Assembly: GCA_041655035.1 (NCBI GenBank)
Contig: JBAZCN010000114.1
Coordinates: forward strand, 1-11,444
Origin: NAT127 sp041655035
Lineage (GTDB): Bacteria; Pseudomonadota; Gammaproteobacteria; Pseudomonadales; Porticoccaceae
Reading direction: 5' to 3'
DNA length: 11,444 nt
The position numbers were made by a program, and so were the translations under genes. Of the stretch, positions 6,310 to 11,444 are shown in pieces; within the stretch, counting starts at the first letter, position 1; each line of letters begins with the position of its first letter. The notes under the pieces were generated by a model. It was not told the DNA's origin. It ran no database searches and saw nothing but the letters and a program-made list of their open reading frames with translations.

Positions 6310-7347
6310 ATGACCAGACCACGGAAGGAGCTGATTTCCCTCGCCGATACCCCCTACTATCATTGTGTCTCTCGTTGTGTGCGGCGCGCCTTTCTGTGCG
6401 GTTCCGGTGACGGGTACAGCTTTGAACATCGCCGGGGCTGGATCGTCCAGCGCATCAAGCAGTTGGCCACAGTATTTACTATCGATATTGCCGCCTATGC
6501 GGTGATGGCCAATCACTACCATCTGGTGCTGCGGGTCGACGCCGCGCTGTGCCAGGCGCTGAGCTCTGACGAGGTGATTGACCGCTGGCGGACACTGTTT
6601 GCAGGCCCGCCTTTAGTACAACGCTATGCTGCGGGCCACCATCTCTTGCCCGCCGAACGGGTCGTGGTGGATGAGATTGTCGCAACCTGGCGCCAACGCC
6701 TGGGGGACATCAGCTGGTTTATGCGTTGTCTCAACGAACCCATTGCCCGGCTGGCCAACCAGGAAGACAACTGCAGCGGGCGCTTCTGGGAAGGCCGCTT
6801 CAAAAGCCAGGCGCTGCTGGACGAGCGGGCCCTGCTCAGTTGCATGGCCTATGTCGATCTCAACCCGATCCGGGCCGGGATTGCGGACCGGCCAGAAACC
6901 TCGGACTACACCAGCCTTCAGGAGCGGCTGGGCCTCGCGCCCGCTGACCAGGCAAAAACAGCCAGAGCACCAGACGCTACTGTTGGTGATCAAAATATCC
7001 CAACGCCGCTGGCGGGACTGTTACCCTTTTCAGGCAGTGATCACGGCATGACCCAACCCCGCCACATCCCGTTTGACTTGTTGGATTATCTTCAACTGGT
7101 GGACTGGACAGGCCGTGCGGTAAGAGACGACAAGCGAGACGCCATAGCTGCCGACCTCCCGGCCATCCTGCAACGCCTCAATCTGAGACCGCGGGATTGG
7201 CTGCCAAATTGCTGCGAGTTAGAACAGCGGTTTGGTCGCGCCATTGGCCCCGTCGCCAAGATCACGGTACTCTGTGAAAGAGTGGGTCAGAGGTGGATAC
7301 ACGGTATTCGCCATTGTCGCCGTTTCTACTCGCCACAGTCCACATAG
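6310..7347 (+). CDS. REP-associated Y1/HUH transposase (RAYT-like, IS200-like domain)
   Basis: A 345-residue protein related to IS200/IS605 TnpA, the single-strand DNA nucleases that move or maintain REP-like repeats. The HUH motif is at His69-Tyr70-His71 (VMANHYHLVLRVD). Other family marks are the N-terminal TPYYHCVSRCVRRAFLC (14-30), SGRFWEGRFKSQ (156-167) and AYVDLNPIRAGI (180-191). The catalytic helix reads WFMRCLNEPIARLAN (136-150): where related RAYTs carry the nucleophilic Tyr, about five residues before that Asn, this protein has Ile145. The C-terminal ~140 residues are an extension of unknown role. The ATG at 6310 is chosen because GGAGG sits five bases upstream; an in-frame TTG at 6286 is less likely. 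It stands alone, with no inverted-repeat ends or partner gene, and with GGACACCCAC repeats at 6228 and in clusters on both sides. Confidence 0.9.
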   Translation: MTRPRKELISLADTPYYHCVSRCVRRAFLCGSGDGYSFEHRRGWIVQRIKQLATVFTIDIAAYAVMANHYHLVLRVDAALCQALSSDEVIDRWRTLFAGPPLVQRYAAGHHLLPAERVVVDEIVATWRQRLGDISWFMRCLNEPIARLANQEDNCSGRFWEGRFKSQALLDERALLSCMAYVDLNPIRAGIADRPETSDYTSLQERLGLAPADQAKTARAPDATVGDQNIPTPLAGLLPFSGSDHGMTQPRHIPFDLLDYLQLVDWTGRAVRDDKRDAIAADLPAILQRLNLRPRDWLPNCCELEQRFGRAIGPVAKITVLCERVGQRWIHGIRHCRRFYSPQST

Positions 7348-7657
7348 TACCTTTCTCACTATCGGAATAGCACCTTGTGCTCTTCGGGCAGACTAGGCAG
7401 TGCCCTGATTTCGAAATTTCGGCAATTTGGGCAGGGCTTGGCAACGCTAGTTGATGATTACAGAGAGGTTTTTGAGAATATTGACCCGATAGTCATTGAT
7501 AGGGCGCAGCTGTCAATTCGTGTGATTGCTGATAATCTTCCCAATCCAAATCCGTGGATGTCCTTTATCTCTTCCTTTATCTCTTTATCTCGGATAGAAC
7601 AATCTCGTCTACCCAGAGTCTGTTAATGCGGGCAAAACAAACAAGCGAGGAGCCTAT
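7348..7657. other. AT-richer intergenic region, possible gene remnant
   Basis: The base composition is clearly more AT-rich than the genes on either side, especially at 7440-7600. A frame open at 7375-7626 would start with TTG without a ribosome binding site, and its protein matches nothing I know, so I do not call it a gene; it may be a decayed fragment. A small tandem repeat, TCCTTTATCTCT twice plus a partial third unit, lies at about 7560-7590. GCGAGGAG at about 7645-7652 is the ribosome binding site of the next gene. Confidence 0.4.
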
Positions 7658-8695
7658 ATGCAACCAACCCGACGATTGTTCCCGGTCATCTGGCTGACCC
7701 TGACCCTGGCCACCCCCTGGGCTGTCTGGGCGGACAGGGTCTATACCGATGCGCAATTGCATTATGTGAACTTCGTCCAGGAAACCGCTGGTATGGATGC
7801 GCTGTTCGAGGCCATGGACGCGGGTAACGTCCGGGACGTGGTGATCATGGGGTTGGGTGTGGTGAAGAAATGGGAAGAGTCCGCCCCCCAGGAGCCGCGC
7901 TACTACATGGGCGATGAAGCGCCCGTGTATTACTACAGTGCCACCGACCCTTTGTTGGCGGACGCCATTCAAGGGTTGGCGGAAGAGCGACGTGCGCGAC
8001 TACATCCGTTCATTGCCGGTTTCAATCCCACGGACATGAATGCCGTCAACCATATCAATCTGATGCTGGAGATGTATCCCGGCTTGTGGAAGGGTATCGG
8101 CGAAATCCTTACTCGCCACGACGACCTGACCGCTCTGACCAAGGGTGAAACTGCGCGCGCCAATCATCCCGCGCTGATGAAAGTGTACGAACTGGCCGCC
8201 AAGAAAAATCTGCCGGTTCTCCTGCACAGCAATATCACCTCCAAACGCGAACAAGATCCGATTTATCTGGAAGAGCTGGAAGAAGCCCTGGAGAAAAACC
8301 CGGACACGATCTTCATCTGGGCTCACGCCGGCACCAGTGCTGAAATTCACCGTTATCAGGAACGGGTACCCAAGTTGCGCAGCATCGTCAGCGCCTTGCT
8401 GGCGGACTATGACAACCTCTATATTGACCTCTCCTGGACCGTGCTGGACACCTATCTGCTCGATGACGGCAAGCCGAATGATGCTTGGCTGGCCTTGGTT
8501 GAGCGATACCCGGAGCGCTTCATGGTCGGCACGGACCTGATCGGCCGCTTTGCAAGTCTGGCGAAGACCATCCAGGCTTTCGATACGTTTCTGGACGCCT
8601 TGCCGGAAGACGTAGCCGATCGGTTGGCTCGCACCAACCTGTTGGCGCTGCTCCCGAAGTCAGGATCTCAGGACACCCACCGATCAGAGCTCTAG
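7658..8695 (+). CDS. Exported amidohydrolase-family protein (amidohydrolase 2 type TIM barrel)
   Basis: A 345-residue protein with a classic Sec signal peptide: basic start MQPTRRLF, hydrophobic core, and likely cleavage after Ala25 (WAVWA/DRV), so it acts in the periplasm. The mature part resembles metal-dependent hydrolases of the amidohydrolase-2 family: DAQLHY (31-36) at the first strand in place of the usual DxHxH, WKGIGEI with Glu149, VLLHSN with His190, FIWAHAGTS with His223, and MVGTDLIG with Asp293. Only one His remains at the first metal motif, so metal content and activity are uncertain; the substrate is unknown. GAGGAG lies six bases before the ATG. The natural C-terminus probably ended near NLLALLP (~333); the last ~10 residues (QDTHRSEL and before) and the TAG come from a GGACACCCAC repeat. 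It ends just ahead of repeat cluster C. Confidence 0.85.
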   Translation: MQPTRRLFPVIWLTLTLATPWAVWADRVYTDAQLHYVNFVQETAGMDALFEAMDAGNVRDVVIMGLGVVKKWEESAPQEPRYYMGDEAPVYYYSATDPLLADAIQGLAEERRARLHPFIAGFNPTDMNAVNHINLMLEMYPGLWKGIGEILTRHDDLTALTKGETARANHPALMKVYELAAKKNLPVLLHSNITSKREQDPIYLEELEEALEKNPDTIFIWAHAGTSAEIHRYQERVPKLRSIVSALLADYDNLYIDLSWTVLDTYLLDDGKPNDAWLALVERYPERFMVGTDLIGRFASLAKTIQAFDTFLDALPEDVADRLARTNLLALLPKSGSQDTHRSEL

Positions 8696-8806
8696 CCGAC
8701 TGTTCCAATTTATGGCTGTCCCCCGCTAGCCCGTGACTGGTTCCGATTAGTGGGTGTCCCCAGATACCTTCCCGGATTCCGATTTGTGGGTGTCCCCAGA
8801 TACCTA
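8671..8806. repeat. GGACACCCAC repeat cluster C
   Basis: One forward copy, GGACACCCAC at 8671-8680 inside the end of the amidohydrolase gene, is followed by three copies in the opposite orientation: a decayed one at 8703-8723 (TTCCAATTTATGGCTGTCCCC), and two nearly identical units at 8741-8769 and 8777-8805. Those two share 28 of 29 positions, from TTCCGATT through GTGGGTGTCC to AGATACCT, with a 36-base period. The order, one forward copy then several inverted copies, is the same as in cluster A. The forward copy can pair with the inverted ones to make a large cruciform or hairpin. Confidence 0.85.
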
Positions 8807-8855
8807 GGGAACTAATTCTTGCCGTGTTTGCCAAAAGCTGGCAGGAGAAGTACCG

Positions 8856-8987
8856 ATGACAACGGGTCAACACAATCGCAGCTATTGGAATGCCATGGCG
8901 GCTCCTGCTTCCCTCCCCGGGCTTGCCGTCGACCTGAAAGCCGATATCGCCGTTATTGGTGGTCTGCCCCGCTGGGTTCACGGTTGA
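8856..8987 (+). pseudogene. N-terminal remnant of an FAD-dependent oxidoreductase (DAO family)
   Basis: AGGAGA lies seven bases before an ATG at 8856 that opens a 43-codon frame. It reads MTTGQHNRSYWNAMAAP, then DLKADIAVIGG at residues 27-36, where it departs from the family (LPRWVHG, then TGA). The SYWNA..AP start and the ADIAVIGG beta strand entering the dinucleotide-binding GxGxxG loop are typical of gamma-glutamylputrescine oxidase-like and other DAO-family flavoenzymes. Those proteins continue for about 400 more residues, and none of that is present downstream. So the gene was cut by a deletion or rearrangement within the Gly-rich loop. It starts 50 bases after repeat cluster C. The family assignment rests on about 36 residues from memory. 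Confidence 0.6.
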
Positions 8988-9072
8988 AAACGATCGTTGC
9001 CGCCGGCTGGGCAACGTCCATCGACCAGAATGCCGTCCCACGCACAGTCGGCGATAAGGAAATTAACAAACA

Positions 9073-9327
9073 ATGAATCTCGATCTTGTCTTGAACGCAA
9101 TGCAATGGCCGGCGATGATAGCCACCCTGATCGCTGCCTGGCTGGTAGGGTCGCAAACCAAAAGAAAGCGCAGCTGGGGATTCTACTGGTTTATTCTCAG
9201 CAATCTGCTATGGGCAGTGTGGGGCTGGCATACCCAGGCATATGCCTTGATCATCTTGCAGGCGGGACTGTTCATGATCAACCTCCGTGGCAGGAAAAAG
9301 AACCAGCCTGCTCAGACCGCGAATTAA
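9073..9327 (+). CDS. Small three-helix membrane protein
   Basis: An 84-residue protein with hydrophobic segments at ~8-26 (NAMQWPAMIATLIAAWLVG), ~36-52 and ~54-71, and a basic tail (RGRKKNQ) that should stay in the cytoplasm. The length, three helices, and the central WGFYWFILSNLLWAVWGW with its Asn and Trp residues resemble SemiSWEET/PnuC-type half-transporters, but I cannot assign a substrate or confirm the family. AAGGA lies about 12 bases before the ATG, which is rather far. The upstream 90 bases hold only the end of the truncated oxidoreductase; a strong terminator lies 125 bases downstream. Confidence 0.75.
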   Translation: MNLDLVLNAMQWPAMIATLIAAWLVGSQTKRKRSWGFYWFILSNLLWAVWGWHTQAYALIILQAGLFMINLRGRKKNQPAQTAN

Positions 9328-9450
9328 GGTCTGCCTGTCAGGTCACAGCAAACGATCGCTCTGGCGGCATCTGTTCCCAATTACAGAGTCTGCCGCAATA
9401 ATCGCAAGCCTGATTCCAGCTTATCTTGACCGACCTGGCGAAGAACGCGG

Positions 9451-9483
9451 GACGCCGGGCTCCCAGAAGAGCCCGGCGTTTCG
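9451..9483 (+). terminator. Rho-independent terminator-like hairpin
   Basis: CGCCGGGCTC (9453-9462) and GAGCCCGGCG (9469-9478) form a perfect 10-bp stem with a six-base loop CCAGAA, extended by an A-T pair, and are followed by TTTCG on the plus strand. The short T run is weak but the stem is very stable. A second smaller hairpin, CCGGCC/GGCCGG, lies at 9487-9503. It sits between the converging small membrane protein gene and the minus-strand microprotein and most likely ends the former. Confidence 0.7.
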
Positions 9484-9524
9484 CAACCGGCCTCAACGGC
9501 CGGAGAATAGCTGCTGCATAGCGT

Positions 9525-9596
9525 CTAGAAGATGATGGCAAGCAGGATGATGATGGGAATTGGAATGCCGATCAGCCACAACAGTATTGATCTCAT
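9525..9596 (-). CDS. 23-residue hydrophobic membrane microprotein
   Basis: On the minus strand, an ATG at 9596 opens a 23-codon frame ending in TAG at 9525-9527. The product begins MRSILLWLIG, continues with PIPIII and ends in LLAIIF. It is a single membrane helix with one Arg at the N-terminus and a proline-kinked centre. GGAGAGGA lies about eight bases before the ATG, a good ribosome binding site, which argues for a real gene despite the size. I have an impression of very similar tiny proteins (LWL.GIPIPIIIL pattern) in other proteobacteria near stress genes, but cannot verify it here. It lies 73 bases downstream of, and in the same direction as, the large membrane protein gene, so it may be the last gene of that transcript. 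Function unknown. Confidence 0.7.
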   Translation of the reverse strand: MRSILLWLIGIPIPIIILLAIIF

Positions 9597-9669
9597 GTTA
9601 AGGTCCTCTCCAATAAATGAATCGATTCGAAGCTAACACTATGATTTCGACCTAAGATTCCGGCGGATT

Positions 9670-10734
9670 TCACAGATCACGCCGGCGGCCGCCGAAGGTG
9701 GCTGCAAGACTGGCGACAAATGCTCCCACCAACAGGGAAAAACTGAACCACAGCGCAGCATAGGCAGACGCCTTCTTGGCATTATCCGCCGCCTCTTTTG
9801 CAGACTCTTCAAGTTCATTGAGACGGAGCTTCAGGCGCTCGTAAACTTCGGCGACCCGTTCTTGAGCTTGCTGTTCGGTCAGTTCCGTGCGCTCGGCAAT
9901 CAGGCTGGCGACATAGTCGAGGTCGTTCTCGTCCAATTTTTCATCCTGCCATATTCCGTTGATGAATATTCTGACCACCTCGGCATTATCCCGCGATTCC
10001 CTCTGGGTTCGCTCCGCATTCGACGTTGCGTTCGGTCGCCGCGATGCTGCGTTACTCACGCCGGTTTCTGGCTCTCTTCGTGAAATTTCATCGGTATCTT
10101 CTTCGGAGGGTGAAGACGTCGTTGGCGTCGGCTGCTGTCGGGTTGTTTGCGCCGTGTTATCTCTGGCGGCGGAACGCGCGTCGCGGAACAGGGAGTCCAC
10201 ATAATAATTCAGCATGCCGTCCTCGTTCATGCCCTCCAGCGCGTCCTTTGCACCCGATGCCGCTGTTGCCGCGGCGGAAGCGGTGCCGCGCACCACCTCA
10301 GCTCCTGCCTTCAGTCCCCCGCCGACAACAGCTGTCGCCGCAGAAGCCAGCAGCGTAGCGGTTGCCAGGGTGGCCACCGCCCAGGCAAGCAGGCCGTGGG
10401 CAGTATCGCGAAAGAATACTTCGTCGGTGTGAATTCCGACCCATTTTGTCCTTAGCCGACCTGCCAGATAGCCGCCGATCCCCGATGCCGCAAGCGACAT
10501 GAAGGTAATCCACACAATCGACGTTATGCTCAGCGTGGTGGCGCTGACCCCTTCTTGTGCCCATGGAGAAACAGCAGAGAGGCCGAATCCAGTGCCAAGC
10601 AGGAGCAATATCAAGGACAGCGCTGCTGCGGCCGCCGCTCCCGCAAAGATCGCGCTCCATGAGACGCCGCTGGAAAAATTGAGGATATTGCTATCGCGGA
10701 TATCCAGTGAATGTGATCCGTCGGTGGTATTCAT
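9670..10734 (-). CDS. Conserved hypothetical membrane protein with large charged loop
   Basis: A 354-residue protein. Hydrophobic segments lie at ~28-56 (WSAIFAGAAAAAALSLILLL), ~67-92 (ending GIGGYLAGRLR), ~111-138 and ~324-347. Between the third and fourth is a long polar region: 140-165 is Ala/Gly-rich, ~187-250 is low in complexity with many Ser, Thr, Arg, Glu and Asn (likely disordered), and ~265-323 is a highly charged helix, probably coiled coil (LTEQQAQERVAEVYERL, LNELEESAKEAADNAKK). The first part resembles membrane proteins often labelled 'PhnA-like' or simply hypothetical, for which no function is established. AGGGG lies six bases before the ATG. It could act in envelope stress, given its neighbours, but that is only context. 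Confidence 0.85.
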   Translation of the reverse strand: MNTTDGSHSLDIRDSNILNFSSGVSWSAIFAGAAAAAALSLILLLLGTGFGLSAVSPWAQEGVSATTLSITSIVWITFMSLAASGIGGYLAGRLRTKWVGIHTDEVFFRDTAHGLLAWAVATLATATLLASAATAVVGGGLKAGAEVVRGTASAAATAASGAKDALEGMNEDGMLNYYVDSLFRDARSAARDNTAQTTRQQPTPTTSSPSEEDTDEISRREPETGVSNAASRRPNATSNAERTQRESRDNAEVVRIFINGIWQDEKLDENDLDYVASLIAERTELTEQQAQERVAEVYERLKLRLNELEESAKEAADNAKKASAYAALWFSFSLLVGAFVASLAATFGGRRRDL

Positions 10735-10993
10735 ATTATGCCCCTGATTAACAAGTATTGGTTTTGTTGGATTTTCAGCATGTCAGATAGAACCAAACGT
10801 CATTCACAAACTCCTGTTAAGAGAACCGTCCAACTTTCTTGGGCACACGAAACAAGGAAAAGTTCTAACGATGTGGGCTTGAGATTGGCAGGCCCGATAG
10901 GGGCTCCCACTGATAGCAGTGACGACTGCACTGAGAGCTTCTGGAACCCGAAACATCCCTGACAATTTTTTCGGAGGGGTATGACGAGGCCCC

Positions 10994-11028
10994 GCGAATC
11001 AATCGGCTCAATGGCTGTCTTCAATCTT
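10994..11028 (+). repeat. 35-bp direct repeat, left copy
   Basis: Starts GCGAATCAATCGG and continues TCAATGGCTGTC. It matches the stretch at 11159-11193 at 29 of 35 positions, 165 bases away. As 165 is divisible by three, both copies lie in the same frame and encode related peptides, ESIGSMAVFNL here and ESIESVAVLDL there. Confidence 0.7.
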
Positions 11029-11158
11029 TGCAGTAGGCCGCGCGGACATGCCGATCAGTTCTTCTGGCATGCTTATTGCCGGCCAGATGTGGGCCATGAT
11101 CTGGCATTGATCACCCCGCAATGCCGAAGAATCTCAACGCCTGGATAAAATACGACTA

Positions 11159-11193
11159 GCGAATCAATCGAGTCAGTGGCTGTCCTTGATCTT
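11159..11193 (+). repeat. 35-bp direct repeat, right copy
   Basis: Starts GCGAATCAATCGA and continues TCAGTGGCTGTC; partner of the copy at 10994-11028. It is followed by further short echoes, CTTGATCTT twice in near succession, and the frame ends at 11244. Confidence 0.7.
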
Positions 11194-11321
11194 CTTGATC
11201 TTGCCAATCTTAGTCCGGTATTTCAGCCTGCCATGTCAACCTAAGAAAGAAATAAGAACAGGCACTGACTGGCACTGATTGGTTGTTGATTCGACAAGAC
11301 GTCACTGTTGGTTTATGTGGC

Positions 11322-11444
11322 TGACCTGCCCGGGGATTTTCGGACCAGCTAAAACTTGAGAGGATGGCTTCCTGACAAGAGAGGAAGTCATGAAGAAGGG
11401 TCGTTTCAGCGAAGAACAAATGGTCAAGCTGCTGCAGGAGGCTG
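11322..11444 (+). mobile_element. Left end of an IS3-family insertion sequence (partial)
   Basis: TGACCTGCCCGGGGATTTTC at 11322 looks like the terminal inverted repeat of IS3-family elements of the IS407-like group, which commonly begin TGA.CTGCCCC, about 68 bases before the first transposase gene. The element continues past the window, so neither the right end nor a target duplication can be checked. The exact first base is my estimate. Confidence 0.6.
11390..11444 (+). CDS. IS3-family transposase OrfA, N-terminal fragment (cut by window edge)
   Basis: Only 18 codons are in view: MKKGRFSEEQMVKLLQEA. The start MKK.RF.EEQ(I/M)V..L.EA is the hallmark of the helix-turn-helix OrfA of IS3-family elements, which binds the inverted repeats and is joined to OrfB by programmed frameshifting. 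GAGGAA lies three bases before the ATG. It is truncated by the window only; whether the full element is intact cannot be seen. Confidence 0.8.
   Translation, partial: MKKGRFSEEQMVKLLQEA

Larger units (their letters stand above)
10735..11321. other. Non-coding or degenerate region before the IS3-like element
   Basis: No long gene is supported. The first part (to ~10800) should hold the promoter of the minus-strand membrane protein gene. A short plus-strand frame at 10981-11148 (55 codons, MTRPRESIGSMAVFNL...) follows GGAGGGGT, but the spacing to the ATG is only about three bases. After its TAA the same frame is open again to a TAA at 11242 and contains ESIESVAVLDLLDLANL, a recognisable copy of its beginning. 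GGCACTGA occurs twice in tandem at 11261-11278. The region looks like the debris of a coding sequence or of recombination. Confidence 0.4.

Noticed and set aside
7375..7626. 83-codon plus-strand frame between the transposase and amidohydrolase
   Set aside because: TTG start, no ribosome binding site, no recognisable family; at most a degraded fragment.
8819..9076. 85-codon plus-strand frame overlapping the oxidoreductase remnant
   Set aside because: The other frame (8856-8987) has a ribosome binding site and family motifs; this one has neither.

Overview
The window looks like an accessory stretch of a proteobacterial chromosome, most likely a gammaproteobacterium. The basis is the moderately high GC coding DNA, AGGAG-type ribosome binding sites, and the protein families: a large-subunit catalase, an HHE hemerythrin, a DUF421/YetF-type protein and a REP-associated transposase. 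I cannot place it to genus. The layout, a string of short transcription units separated by repeat-rich spacers and broken genes, suggests a stress or accessory island rather than a core operon.

Left part (1-3203): the N-terminal portion of a frameshifted ACR3/bile-acid-symporter-like arsenic resistance permease (minus strand, running off the left edge). Next is a ~620 bp spacer, a DUF421 membrane protein ending in a four-cysteine zinc ribbon (minus), a small Cys/His-rich probable metal-binding protein (plus), and a class I SAM methyltransferase of the METTL21-like type (plus).

Middle (3204-6195): an A-tract-rich spacer carrying a tandem array built on the motif GTGGGTGTCC, then a promoter and a two-gene unit. 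That unit is a ~700-residue KatE/HPII-like catalase followed 47 bp downstream by an HHE hemerythrin-like protein, which suggests a joint peroxide/oxygen stress function.

Right-middle (6196-9327): a REP-associated (Y1/HUH) transposase with a copy of GGACACCCAC just upstream, an exported amidohydrolase whose last residues and stop codon are supplied by another copy of that repeat, and a second repeat cluster. These are followed by a 43-codon remnant of an FAD-dependent oxidoreductase and a three-helix small membrane protein closed by a strong terminator hairpin.

Right end (9328-11444): on the minus strand, a large membrane protein with a disordered charged loop and, downstream of it, a 23-residue hydrophobic microprotein. 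Then comes a ~590 bp non-coding or degenerate region holding a 35-bp direct repeat in one reading frame, and the left end of an IS3-family insertion sequence that runs off the window.

The most interesting unifying signal is the GGACACCCAC repeat family. It forms three clusters around the transposase gene, borders the catalase/hemerythrin block on both sides, and has altered the end of a neighbouring gene. The transposase lacks a tyrosine where I expect the catalytic one.
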